A stretch of DNA of 64,000 bases from assembly GCF_015453285.1 (NCBI RefSeq), contig NZ_JADLZT010000005.1, positions 62,001 through 126,000 on the forward strand, given 5' to 3'. This DNA is from Lysobacter niastensis (GTDB lineage: Bacteria; Pseudomonadota; Gammaproteobacteria; Xanthomonadales; Xanthomonadaceae). Every line of letters begins with the position of its first letter. Position 1 is the stretch's first letter. Both the position numbers and the translations under genes were made by a program. Shown piece after piece: positions 36,699 through 45,333 of this stretch. A model generated the notes under the pieces. That model was not told the origin of the DNA, made no database searches, and saw nothing but the letters and a program-made list of their open reading frames with translations.

Positions 36699-38374
36699 GC
36701 GCCGAACCGGCGGTACCCGACCTCACGTCGTCCACCGGGGAGCGCGTGAGCGCGCATACGCCACTCTATGCAACCGCGCATGCACGACGCTTGCGTGTGG
36801 CGTGCGTGATGCCCGCGCGCGCACCTGCCTGGCTCGCGCACCTGCAGGAGTTGGCGTCGGAACACGATTGGCTGGAATGGACGTCCATTCCGGTGGCGGG
36901 GCCGGAAGCGTCGGCGGCAGCGCGGATGCCGCGCGACCTGGCCGCGTTCCTGCGTCACGAGCGTTCGCGGCTGCATGGCGTCGGCGCCTTCGCGGCCACG
37001 ACACTGCCCGTGTCAGTGCGCTCGGGAAATCCGGACGCGGTGGCGACGCGGGTGGCGGCGTTGCGGCCGGACCTGATCCTGTTGCGTGGCCCTGATTCGT
37101 GGGCTGCGACGCTCGCACCGCTTGCGGCATACGGCTGCTGGCTCATCGACGATACGCTCGGCGATGAGGGAGTCGCGGCGCAAGCGTTGCTTGCGCCGTT
37201 GCTTCGCGGCGACGACGCCACCGCGGTCGAACTTGAACTCGTGTCGCAGGACTCTCCGAGTGCCCGGCTCGTTGCCAGTTGGGGCTCCACCTGCAAGGCG
37301 TCGGTCACGCAGCAATGCGAACTCGCATTCCGCAAGATGCCAGCGCTGGTGCTGCGTTCACTGCGCCGGCTGCATCAGGGCGATCATCCGCAAGGAACGT
37401 CGCATGCCATCGCAACCTTGCGGCTGAAGGCTCGTCCGGTGCCGCCCCTGCCGGGTTTGCGCGCGATGGTGCGCACGTTCGCGGAACGCGTCGCGATCCG
37501 CTGGCGGCAGAAACACCAACCGTACGAGGATCCGTGGTTCGTGCTGATCCGACAGGATGGCGAGCCGCTGCGGCCCGAGCGCCCGGATGTGCCGGGCTTT
37601 GCCAGGCTGGTGGCTTCGAGTGCGCTCGGGGTGCAGGTCTGGGCCGATCCCTGCTGCGTCGAGGACGGTGATCGCCGGTTTGTTTTCGTCGAGGAATGGA
37701 CACCCGGGGAAAGCAAGGCCCACATCGCATGCCTGGAGGTTCCGCAGCAAGGACCGGTGCGTCGCCTGGGCGTCGTGCTGGACCGCCCCTACCACCTGTC
37801 GTTTCCGCAGGTGTTTTCCTGGGAGCGGCAGTGGTACATGACGGTGGAATCGGGACAGGCGCGCTGCGCCACGCTGTATCGCGCGCAGGGCTTCCCGATG
37901 ATGTGGCATCCGGTAAAGGACCTGATCAGCGGGCGCCAGTGCGTCGATCCGGTGTTGCATCACCACGAGGGCCGCTGGTACCTGTTCGCCAACATCGCCG
38001 AAAGCGGCGGCAGTACCTGGGACGAGCTTTTCCTGTTCGTCGCCGACTCGCTCACCGGTCCGTACGTACCACACCCGGCCAACCCCATCGTTGCCGACGT
38101 GCGCCGTGCCCGGCCGGCGGGACGCCTGTTCGTGCGGGATGGTCGCCTGATCCGTCCGGCGCAGGACTGCGCGGCCAGTTACGGTGCCGCGATCGTGTTC
38201 AACGACGTGTTGGAATTGAGCCCGACCCATTATTCAGAACAACCGCTCGGACGGCTGGACGCGTCGTTCGCGAAGGGCCTGGACGGATGCCATACCTACA
38301 GCGAGAGCGGTGGCCTGGAAGTCCTGGACGCACGCGGCGTCCCGGAACGCGTGACGCACAGGCAGGTGGTCTGA
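36695..38374 (+). CDS. Fused protein with C-terminal GINT1/GH43-like beta-propeller, possible glycan-modifying enzyme
   Basis: 559 residues. About residues 30-215 resemble a formyltransferase/NAD-independent Rossmann-like segment (LRVACVMPARAPAWLAHL, VAALRPDLILLRG). Residues ~270-545 form a five-bladed propeller of the GH43/glucosamine inositolphosphorylceramide transferase type (WFVLIRQ, WADPCCVEDGDRRFVFVEEW, LSFPQVFSWERQWYMTVES, CVDPVLHHHEGRWYLFANI). Propeller acids at DPCCVED and E of VES may be functional. In plants this domain is found in a sugar-transferring enzyme, and in bacteria it occurs in glycan loci. It is the last gene of the plus-strand series (ATGA overlap with the hydrolase). 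A role in attaching or processing a sugar-linked group is inferred; the activity is not established. Confidence 0.7.
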   Translation: MSAEPAVPDLTSSTGERVSAHTPLYATAHARRLRVACVMPARAPAWLAHLQELASEHDWLEWTSIPVAGPEASAAARMPRDLAAFLRHERSRLHGVGAFAATTLPVSVRSGNPDAVATRVAALRPDLILLRGPDSWAATLAPLAAYGCWLIDDTLGDEGVAAQALLAPLLRGDDATAVELELVSQDSPSARLVASWGSTCKASVTQQCELAFRKMPALVLRSLRRLHQGDHPQGTSHAIATLRLKARPVPPLPGLRAMVRTFAERVAIRWRQKHQPYEDPWFVLIRQDGEPLRPERPDVPGFARLVASSALGVQVWADPCCVEDGDRRFVFVEEWTPGESKAHIACLEVPQQGPVRRLGVVLDRPYHLSFPQVFSWERQWYMTVESGQARCATLYRAQGFPMMWHPVKDLISGRQCVDPVLHHHEGRWYLFANIAESGGSTWDELFLFVADSLTGPYVPHPANPIVADVRRARPAGRLFVRDGRLIRPAQDCAASYGAAIVFNDVLELSPTHYSEQPLGRLDASFAKGLDGCHTYSESGGLEVLDARGVPERVTHRQVV

Positions 38375-38381
38375 GGCAGGC

Positions 38382-38413
38382 AAAAAAAAGGGGTGCCCGG
38401 TTAGGGGCACCCC
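38382..38413 (-). terminator. Rho-independent terminator of beta-helix gene 1
   Basis: Read on the minus strand: a 9-bp stem (GGGGTGCCC/GGGCACCCC) with a 6-base loop followed by eight T residues (plus-strand A-run 38382-38389). It begins 24 bases after the stop at 38438. The plus-strand side lacks a T-run, so it does not serve the gene ending at 38374. Confidence 0.93.
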
Positions 38414-38437
38414 ACAACGTTCGACTACGAACGAGGA

Positions 38438-40759
38438 TCAGTAGACCGAGAAGGTCGAGTTGGCGGTGGCCGTCTTGCTGCTGTAGGTAGCGGCAGAGGT
38501 CAGCTTGTAGGAGCCCTTCGAGCTCGAGCCGGTACCGGTCACGAAGCTCCAGCGGGCATAGCCATCAGCACCGGTGGTCACGGTCTTGACGATCGTGTCC
38601 ACGCCATTCGGCTTGAGCGCGGTGAACTTCACGGTGGCGCCGCTGACAGCCTTGCCGTCGAGGAGCACACGCGAGCTCATGGTCACGGTCGAACCGGCGG
38701 CGTACGACGTCTTGTCGGTGCCCACGGTGTCGGTCAGGCCGGTCGGAGCCGGAGCGGTCGCCGAGCCGACGGTGAACGTCGAGTTGGCAGTGGCGCTCGC
38801 AGAGCCGCTGGTGGCGACGGCCGACAGCTGGTACGTGCCGATCGAGGTCGAACCGGTACCGGTGACGAAGTTCCAGCGGGCATAGCCGTCGGCGCCAGTG
38901 GTCACGGTCTTGACGATCTTGTCGATACCGTTCGGCTTGACCGCGGTGAACTTGACGCTGGCACCGCTGACGGCCTGGCCGTTGAGCAGCACGCGCGAGC
39001 TCATGTAGACGGTCGCACCGGCCGCATAGGCAGTCTTGTCAGTGGCAACGGTGTCGCTCAGGCCCGTGGCCGGCGGCGGGGTCGGGTCGGTCGTCGGCGG
39101 CAGAGTCGGATCGGTCGGCGGGTTGGTCGGCGGAGTGGTCGGCGGGGTGGTGCCACCGGCCTGGACCTCATAGGCACCGATGTCGGCCTGGGCACCCGAC
39201 GGACGCGGAGCCAGCACGAAGTCGCTGTTCACGCCGCTGATGACCGGAACCTTGTCGATCACCGGGCTGCCGGCGAGCGGCTGCGCGTCGAACGAGGCGA
39301 GGTTCGTGTTGGTCAGCTTCGGATCCTGACAGACGCTGCCGGACGGGCACTGGCTGTTCTTGACGTTGTAGAACAGGTTGCCGGCGTAGCTCACCGTGGC
39401 CGTGCTGTTGTAGACGATGTGACCGATCGACTGCACGTTGGTGCCGGCGACGGCCGCCAGGTAGTACGGCTTGCCGATGATGGCGTTGTTCTGGATGTTC
39501 AGCTTCGCGGAAGCCGAACCGCCGGTGTTCATGATCGCACCCTGGCCTTCGCTGATGATCGTGTTGTGACGCACGTTCACCACGTTGCCGTCCACCATCG
39601 AGATCGACAGCGCGTTGCCGTTGGCGCGGCACTGGTCGCCGGCCTGCATGAAGCCCTTGCCGCTGTAGTAGCTGCAGTAGCCGGTCAGGACCGAGTTCTC
39701 GATCGTCGCGTTGCCGTTGGTCTTGAGCTGGTTGCCGGCATTGGCGTACGAGTGCAGGCGACGCACGGTCAGCGTGGTGCCGGCCTTGCCGTCGAGGTAC
39801 AGCAGGTCGACGCCGTCGGACGTGTTGTGGTGGACGTCGGAGTCCTCGATCAGCCACTGGCCGCCGGTGTAGTAGGTGCCCAGACCGTCGCCGTAACCGC
39901 CGGCCTTCTGGCCCCAGCAGTTGACCTTCTCGCCGGTCGACGGGTTCTCACCGCAACCGTTGTAGGCGATTTCGACCTGGCGCAGGATCATCTGGCCGCT
40001 GTTGCTGCTCGACGATTCGCCGACGTTGCCGTCCCAGCCGGCCCAGCCGTTGGCGTTGATCTTGACGCGCTCCATCGTCCAGTTGGCGAGACCGCCGGCG
40101 TTGACGCCGTGCAGGCCCAGGCCATGGATGTTGAGGTCGTGCAGATAGACGTTGCTGGAGGCGCTGGCAGACAGGCCGATCGAGGCCCAGTTGCCGGTGG
40201 TGGCGCACTTGGCCGCAGCGTTGCTGTGGCCCTTGATGCACTGGTCCTTGTCGGTGATTTCGAGGTTACCGATCTCGACGTTGTTGCTGCCGTTGAGGTT
40301 CAGCACGCTCCAGGTGCCATTGGCGCCCCACAGCTTCGGTGCCTTGGAGCCGGTACCGAGGATGCGGGTCTTGGCAGTGGCGCTCGGGCCGCTGGGGATC
40401 TTGCTGAGCGAGCACGAGCTCTTGTCGCCGGTCGCACAGCCGCCGCCCATGCCGGGCGCGCCGTAGCCGATCATGTATTCACCGGAACCGATGTACAGCG
40501 TGTCGCCGCCGGCGATACGCGGCGTGCCGCTGTTCGGCAGCGCGAAATAAGGATGCTTCCACGCGCAGTTCTGACCGGTGCCGCTGCCGGAATAGGGAGC
40601 GTCAGCCTTGCCGTTACATTGCGTGGCGTCACCGCCGTCGGTACGGACGTAGAAGTTGGTGGCGGCCTGGGCGGAGCCCATGGCGGCGAAACCGATCGGG
40701 GCGAGGAGCAGGGAGAAAGCAGACTGCGTCAGAGCGCGACGCGAAATAGCGAGAGACAT
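38438..40759 (-). CDS. Secreted parallel beta-helix protein with two Ig-like repeats
   Basis: 773 residues from the ATG at 40759 (AGGAG about 10 bases upstream). The signal peptide ends at GSAQA. The first ~530 residues form a right-handed parallel beta-helix of the pectate-lyase/PL6-like class: NFYVRTDGGD, PRIAGGDTLYIGSGEY, NNVEIGNLEI, HHNTSDGVDLLYLDG, TIENSVLTGY, VRHNTIIS. A Thr/Pro linker and two ~108-residue Ig-like repeats follow. Cys-rich loops suggest disulfides. It is strongly paralogous to the protein at 43697-45331. A polysaccharide lyase or EPS-binding surface protein is inferred; no catalytic residues can be assigned with confidence. Confidence 0.85.
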   Translation of the reverse strand: MSLAISRRALTQSAFSLLLAPIGFAAMGSAQAATNFYVRTDGGDATQCNGKADAPYSGSGTGQNCAWKHPYFALPNSGTPRIAGGDTLYIGSGEYMIGYGAPGMGGGCATGDKSSCSLSKIPSGPSATAKTRILGTGSKAPKLWGANGTWSVLNLNGSNNVEIGNLEITDKDQCIKGHSNAAAKCATTGNWASIGLSASASSNVYLHDLNIHGLGLHGVNAGGLANWTMERVKINANGWAGWDGNVGESSSSNSGQMILRQVEIAYNGCGENPSTGEKVNCWGQKAGGYGDGLGTYYTGGQWLIEDSDVHHNTSDGVDLLYLDGKAGTTLTVRRLHSYANAGNQLKTNGNATIENSVLTGYCSYYSGKGFMQAGDQCRANGNALSISMVDGNVVNVRHNTIISEGQGAIMNTGGSASAKLNIQNNAIIGKPYYLAAVAGTNVQSIGHIVYNSTATVSYAGNLFYNVKNSQCPSGSVCQDPKLTNTNLASFDAQPLAGSPVIDKVPVISGVNSDFVLAPRPSGAQADIGAYEVQAGGTTPPTTPPTNPPTDPTLPPTTDPTPPPATGLSDTVATDKTAYAAGATVYMSSRVLLNGQAVSGASVKFTAVKPNGIDKIVKTVTTGADGYARWNFVTGTGSTSIGTYQLSAVATSGSASATANSTFTVGSATAPAPTGLTDTVGTDKTSYAAGSTVTMSSRVLLDGKAVSGATVKFTALKPNGVDTIVKTVTTGADGYARWSFVTGTGSSSKGSYKLTSAATYSSKTATANSTFSVY
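38444..39070 (-). repeat. Two tandem ~324-bp repeats encoding Ig-like domains
   Basis: Two direct copies offset by 324 bases (for example GTCGAGTTGGC at 38454 and 38778, GGTACCGGT at 38531 and 38855). Each encodes a domain with the core SSRVLL-G-AVSGA-VKFTA-KPNG and VKTVTTGADGYARW. High DNA identity points to a recent in-frame duplication. Confidence 0.85.
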
Positions 40760-41376
40760 CAGGAATGAACTCCTGTAGGCCACCGTAGTAGCGGGAAGAA
40801 ACGAGGTGGCACCTCCTTGAGCCAGGGGCGCATCCTAGGGACGGGTAGCCGGGCAAAATGTGGCACGCTTCACAAATCGTGCCCGCATGAGGTCACGGGT
40901 CCTTCACGGCCCCGTTCACGAATGTGGACCGTTCACAAAAGCCCGGATTCACTGAAATCAAGCGTAAAAACGCGGTTAACCGTGGCTGGGCACGGGTCAC
41001 AGTTGCGCCGCGGCGCGCGGCTGCCGCGCATCCCCATGGGCTCGGCGCGGCCTGTTCACGGTTGAGCGGCGATCCCCGTTTTCATCCGTTCGTGGCGAAC
41101 TTGAACCGCTTTTCAGCAAGCGGCGTGGCGGTGCATGCACGGCTGTACTGGCCGTTGGGTAGTCCCGCGCACGTTGGTTGATATGTGCCGACGCTGTGCC
41201 TTCCCCGCATGCGTCGTCGCCAAATCCACAACAAAGGCGGGCCGTGAGCGGGCAAGAACGATGCAGGCATTTCCCAAGATCGCGATGACCGCCCCTGTTT
41301 CCTGCGAACCACCCGACTTCCGCGATGCATGCCTCAGGCAAGGCGTGCGGGCTGCATGCGGCAGCATCAATGGGCG
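40760..41376. promoter_or_regulatory. 617-base divergent intergenic region with repeated TTCAC motifs
   Basis: No credible gene is present. The region must hold the promoters of beta-helix gene 1 (minus) and the flippase (plus). TTCAC occurs at 40869, 40903, 40915, 40932, 40948 and 41055, mostly as (C)GTTCACRAA. Two inverted repeats are present: GAGGTG-N1-CACCTC at 40803-40815 and GGCACG-N10-CGTGCC at 40862-40883, the second enclosing the first TTCAC. No convincing -35/-10 pair was found. Confidence 0.45.
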
Positions 41377-42924
41377 ATGGCGCCGATGACGCCGCCGTCT
41401 GCCAACAGCATCAGCCAGGGCCAGTCGGCGGCATCCGTGAAACCCGCGAATACCGTCGGCGTCGGCAAGCACTACATGCGCTATTCCAGCGCGACCGTGC
41501 TGGTGATGCTGGCCGGGCTGATCTCGTTTCCGGCGCTGACGCGCCTGCTCGACAACACCCAGTACGGCATCCTCGGCTACTACGACACCTGGATCATGAT
41601 GACCGTCGCGGTCATCAAGCTCGGCGCGCAGCACGCGATCCTCAGGCTTTATCCGTTCGGCGGCGACGAAACGCGGCTGACCCACTTCGCCACCAACCTC
41701 GTGTTCCTGCCGATGATCATCTCGGTGGCGTTGTGGAGCATCGGGATCATCGCCTTCAGCAGCGTCGCCTGGTGGCAGGGCGACACGATCCAGCCGGTGC
41801 TGTGGTGCGCGATCATTTCGATCCCCCTGCTGGTGTTCAACAGCCAGGTGGAGATGACGCTGCGCGTGAGCGAGCGTTCGCGACTGCTCACCACGACCAA
41901 GATCGCTTCGCGCTGGATGGAACTGGTCATCGTGCTGAGTGCGGTGGTGCTGATCCAGCGCAGCGCGCTGTCGGTATATGTCGGCAAGCTGCTGTCGATG
42001 TCGGTCGTGGTCATTTTCTATGCGCGCTGGGTGTACCAGCATCTGCACTTCTCGAGGAAATCGATCGACCTGACGGCGTACCGGGCTTCACTGCATTACA
42101 GCGTTCCGCTGGTCATCAATGAGATCGCCGGTGCGGCGCTGGTCTCCATCGACCGCGTGATGCTCAAGCACATGACAGGCGATTTTGCCGCCGTGGGCAT
42201 CTACACCATCGGGTATGCGCTGGCGATGCAGCTGGGTGTGCTGGTCAACGCACCGATGTGGGACGCCTTCAACCCGGTGGCCAATCGCGTGCATGAAGTC
42301 GAGGGTGCCGCCAAGGTGCGGGCGTTGAAGGCCAAGGTGCTGCTGCCGGCGACCTACGCCTGCATCGGCGTGGCCGTGGCGATCTGGGCGATCGGTTCCG
42401 ATGGGCTGCAGATGCTGAGCGGACCCGGCAAAGCGGCATCGGGCCCGGTGTTCGCCTGGGTCGGCACGATGTTCGCGCTGGTGCTGCTGCTGGACCTGAG
42501 CGGCTATGGCCTGCTGCTGCTCAAGCGATCGAAGACCGTGCTGGCCCTGATGCTGCTGGCGCTGGCGGTCAACATCGGGCTCAACCTGATCTGGATCCCG
42601 GCCTACGGCTACATGGGCGCGGTGTATGCCACCGTCGCCGGTTACATGACGCTGGGCATCTCGCGTTGCCTGTTGTGCCCGCGGGACCTGTTCCAGGGCC
42701 CCGATCCCCGCGCGCTGGCCACTGCGATCGGGGGCGCGGCTGCCTTCCTGGTGGCCGTGCACTTCGCCGACCTGTCGGCGTTCCACGCGCCATGGCAGCG
42801 GGTCCTGGCGGCTGGCGCATTGTGGATCGCGTGCTATGCGTTGCCGGTGCTCTTGCTGGATCATCGCGTCTGGCGCCTGATCACGCACTGGCGCACCGAG
42901 ATGTCGTTGGGCCTGGGGCGCTGA
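41377..42924 (+). CDS. Wzx-type polysaccharide flippase
   Basis: 515 residues if begun at the ATG at 41377; 41386 is equally possible and no ribosome-binding site decides. It has twelve to fourteen hydrophobic helices, starting with YSSATVLVMLAGLISFPALTRLLD and continuing through YSVPLVINEIAGAALVSIDRVMLKHM and AVYATVAGYMTLGIS. The pattern is that of the polysaccharide transporter (MATE-like, RfbX/Wzx) family that moves undecaprenyl-linked repeat units across the inner membrane. It is the only flippase in the window and so the partner of the Wzy-like polymerase at 45334-46674. It is followed after 18 bases by the YdcF-like gene. Confidence 0.9.
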   Translation: MAPMTPPSANSISQGQSAASVKPANTVGVGKHYMRYSSATVLVMLAGLISFPALTRLLDNTQYGILGYYDTWIMMTVAVIKLGAQHAILRLYPFGGDETRLTHFATNLVFLPMIISVALWSIGIIAFSSVAWWQGDTIQPVLWCAIISIPLLVFNSQVEMTLRVSERSRLLTTTKIASRWMELVIVLSAVVLIQRSALSVYVGKLLSMSVVVIFYARWVYQHLHFSRKSIDLTAYRASLHYSVPLVINEIAGAALVSIDRVMLKHMTGDFAAVGIYTIGYALAMQLGVLVNAPMWDAFNPVANRVHEVEGAAKVRALKAKVLLPATYACIGVAVAIWAIGSDGLQMLSGPGKAASGPVFAWVGTMFALVLLLDLSGYGLLLLKRSKTVLALMLLALAVNIGLNLIWIPAYGYMGAVYATVAGYMTLGISRCLLCPRDLFQGPDPRALATAIGGAAAFLVAVHFADLSAFHAPWQRVLAAGALWIACYALPVLLLDHRVWRLITHWRTEMSLGLGR

Positions 42925-42942
42925 GCAACCGAGGAAGAGGGG

Positions 42943-43692
42943 ATGTGGCTGTTGTCGCCGTTGAGCTGGCTGCTGCTGGCAGGGGTCGGCGCCTGCGTCG
43001 CTGCACGGCGGCGCTCGCGGCGTTGGCTGCGCGCGTGCCTGGGGTTGGCTTTGCTTTCGGTGGTGGCGATGACGCCGCTGTTCGCCAATCTGCTGCTCGG
43101 ATGGCTGGAGCGTCCGCTACCGGTGCCCGCGGATTGCAGCACATCGCCGCCTCGGGTGGCGGTGGTGCTGGCCGGTGGCGTGGACGCGATTTCCAGCGAC
43201 GAGAACGACCTGTCCGTGCTCGGCGTGGCTTCGCGGCGCCGGATGGAGCGTGCTGTCGATTGGTGGCGTGAGGCGCCCGGACGCACGATCGTGATCGCCG
43301 GTGGCCCCGCCTGGCGCGGAGGAGTCGCAGAGAGCCGCTGGATGATCGGGCACGCGCGGCGCCTGGGTGTGCCGGCTGCGGTGCTGCGTGGCGAGACGCG
43401 TTCCTCGAATACGTGGGGGAACGCGCACGAACTGGCGGCACTCGTGCCGCCGTTGCCCAGGCGGGTGGTGCTGGTGAGCTCGGCGATGCACCTGCCGCGT
43501 GCGCGTTATGCGATGGAACGCGCGGGCTTCCAGGTTTGCCCGATCGCGACCGACTGGCGGCGGACCACCTTCGGCATTCCCGGCTACTTCATCCCACAGA
43601 GCAGCGCGTTGCTGAAGACCGAAGCGGCGCTGCATGAACTTGCGGGTTCGGCCTACTACCGTTGGCTGGCCTGGCGCGAACGGCGCGGCTGA
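42943..43692 (+). CDS. YdcF/ElyC/SanA family membrane protein (DUF218)
   Basis: 249 residues with a GAGGAAGAGG ribosome-binding site. Two N-terminal membrane helices precede a DUF218 domain: RVAVVLAGGVD, TIVIAGGPAWRGG, SRSSNTWGNAHEL and VVLVSSAMHLPRARYAMERAGF, including the conserved acidic/His pattern. ElyC of E. coli affects use of the lipid carrier in peptidoglycan and enterobacterial common antigen synthesis, and relatives often sit in polysaccharide loci. Co-transcribed with the flippase. It ends 4 bases before the convergent beta-helix gene 2. Confidence 0.88.
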   Translation: MWLLSPLSWLLLAGVGACVAARRRSRRWLRACLGLALLSVVAMTPLFANLLLGWLERPLPVPADCSTSPPRVAVVLAGGVDAISSDENDLSVLGVASRRRMERAVDWWREAPGRTIVIAGGPAWRGGVAESRWMIGHARRLGVPAAVLRGETRSSNTWGNAHELAALVPPLPRRVVLVSSAMHLPRARYAMERAGFQVCPIATDWRRTTFGIPGYFIPQSSALLKTEAALHELAGSAYYRWLAWRERRG

Positions 43693-43696
43693 GGAT

Positions 43697-45331
43697 CTAT
43701 TTCGCCGAACCCTTCGCCTGGATGGCGCCGATGTCGGGCGGGCTGCCGCGCGGCTTGCGTTGGAAATCGTCCTTGGGCAAGGGCAGTGCCTTGCCTGCGC
43801 CGATCAATGGGCTGCCGGCGCGCGGCGTCGCGTTGAAGTGGGCCATCGACTCGTCCGTCAGCGCGGGATCGCGCCCGCACACATTGCCGGATGGACAGAA
43901 GTCGCCCTTGAGCTTCCAGAACAGATTGCGTTCGAACACGACCGTGGCGTCGCTGTCGCTGGCGTAATGTCCGCATACCTCGTCGTGGCGGGAGGGGTCC
44001 TTCGACCGCCATTCGCTGCCGCCGAGGAATACGTTGTTCTGCACCAGCACCTTCGCGTCGCCGTTGCCTCCCTGCGTGATCAGCAGGCAATCGCCCTGGC
44101 CGGTGAGCGTGTTGTTGCGAAGTGTCGCGAGCGAACTGCCGGTCAGCGTCAGGGAGATGGTGTTGCCCATCGCGCGGCAATGGTCGGCCTCGATCATGTT
44201 CGAGGTGGGAAAGCTGGCGAAGTAGGCGCAACTGCCGACGGCGATGCTGTTCTCGATGGTCACCGGGCCGGCGGTCTTGATCTGGTTGCCTCCGTTGCCT
44301 TCGGCGCGAACGCGCCGGATCGTCACGCTGCCGCTGCCATCCATGTAGAGCAGGTCCAGTCCATCGGACGTGTTGTGGTGGACCAGCATGTCCTCGAACA
44401 GCCAGTCGCCGCCGCTGCGTGCGGTGCCGAGTCCGTCGCCGTAGCCGCCCTGTTTCTGCCCCCAGCAGCCGAACACCTGCTTGCCGGGATAGCGTTCGCC
44501 GCAGCCGTTCCAGGCGATCTCGCCGCCGCTGAAGACGATCCGTCCGGCGTTGGCGGAGCTGCCGCCCTTGTCCTGGCTGACGTTGCCGTCCCAGCCGCCC
44601 CAGCCATTGGCGCGCAGCTTCACGCGCTGCAGCGTCCAGTCGCGCAGGCGGCCGGCGCGGACACCATTGACCGCCATGCCGTGGATGTCGAGATCGCGCA
44701 GCAGCACATTTGAGGAGTCGCGGGCGTGGATGCCGTACTCGCCCCATTCGCCGAACGGTGCCGCGTCGCTGCGGCAGCGCGCCGTCTCGCCACGGGCGTC
44801 GGCGGCGGCATGGTTGTGACCCTTGATGCAGCTGCTGTGGTCGGTGATCTCCAGGCAGGCGATCTCGACATGCGAGCTGCCGTCGAGGTTTAGCACCGAG
44901 CGGGCACGCTCGGTGGCCCACAGCTCGGGTGGCTTGCCCTTGCATTGCCCGCTCGCGGAGCTGCCGAGGATTCGCGTCGGCTGTGAAGCCGAAGGGCCGC
45001 TGGGCACGGCGGCCATGACGCACTCTGCGCGTGCATCGCCGTCGCAGCCATCGGTATCGGGCGCGCCGAAGCCCATCATGTAGGCGCCATCGTGGATCAC
45101 CAGCGTGTCGCCGCCGGCGATGCGAGGTGGCTTGCCCGGCGGCAGCGCGACGAAAGGATGCTTCCAGGCGCAGGCCTGGTCGCTGCCCTTGCCGGGATAG
45201 GGCGCATCGGCGCGGCCATTGCATTGCCCGCCGTCGCCGCCATCGCTGCGCACGTGCCAAGTCGTCGCGAATGCCGGAGTCGCAGCCGCAAGTTGCAACA
45301 GCACGCAGGCCAGCATGCAGGCGCGGTGCAT
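43697..45331 (-). CDS. Secreted parallel beta-helix protein, paralogue 2
   Basis: 544 residues from the ATG at 45331, with signal peptide MHRACMLACVLLQLAAATPAFA. The body matches the helix of the protein at 38438-40759 throughout (TWHVRSDGGDGGQCNG, PRIAGGDTLVIHDGAYMMGFG, CWGQKQGGYGDGLGT, HHNTSDGLDLLYMDG, VTIENSIAVGSC) but it lacks the Thr/Pro linker and Ig repeats. It starts 2 bases after the polymerase stop and is thus the last gene of the long minus-strand EPS operon. A periplasmic or secreted EPS lyase/epimerase or binding role is inferred from fold and position. Confidence 0.85.
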   Translation of the reverse strand: MHRACMLACVLLQLAAATPAFATTWHVRSDGGDGGQCNGRADAPYPGKGSDQACAWKHPFVALPPGKPPRIAGGDTLVIHDGAYMMGFGAPDTDGCDGDARAECVMAAVPSGPSASQPTRILGSSASGQCKGKPPELWATERARSVLNLDGSSHVEIACLEITDHSSCIKGHNHAAADARGETARCRSDAAPFGEWGEYGIHARDSSNVLLRDLDIHGMAVNGVRAGRLRDWTLQRVKLRANGWGGWDGNVSQDKGGSSANAGRIVFSGGEIAWNGCGERYPGKQVFGCWGQKQGGYGDGLGTARSGGDWLFEDMLVHHNTSDGLDLLYMDGSGSVTIRRVRAEGNGGNQIKTAGPVTIENSIAVGSCAYFASFPTSNMIEADHCRAMGNTISLTLTGSSLATLRNNTLTGQGDCLLITQGGNGDAKVLVQNNVFLGGSEWRSKDPSRHDEVCGHYASDSDATVVFERNLFWKLKGDFCPSGNVCGRDPALTDESMAHFNATPRAGSPLIGAGKALPLPKDDFQRKPRGSPPDIGAIQAKGSAK

Positions 45332-45333
45332 GG

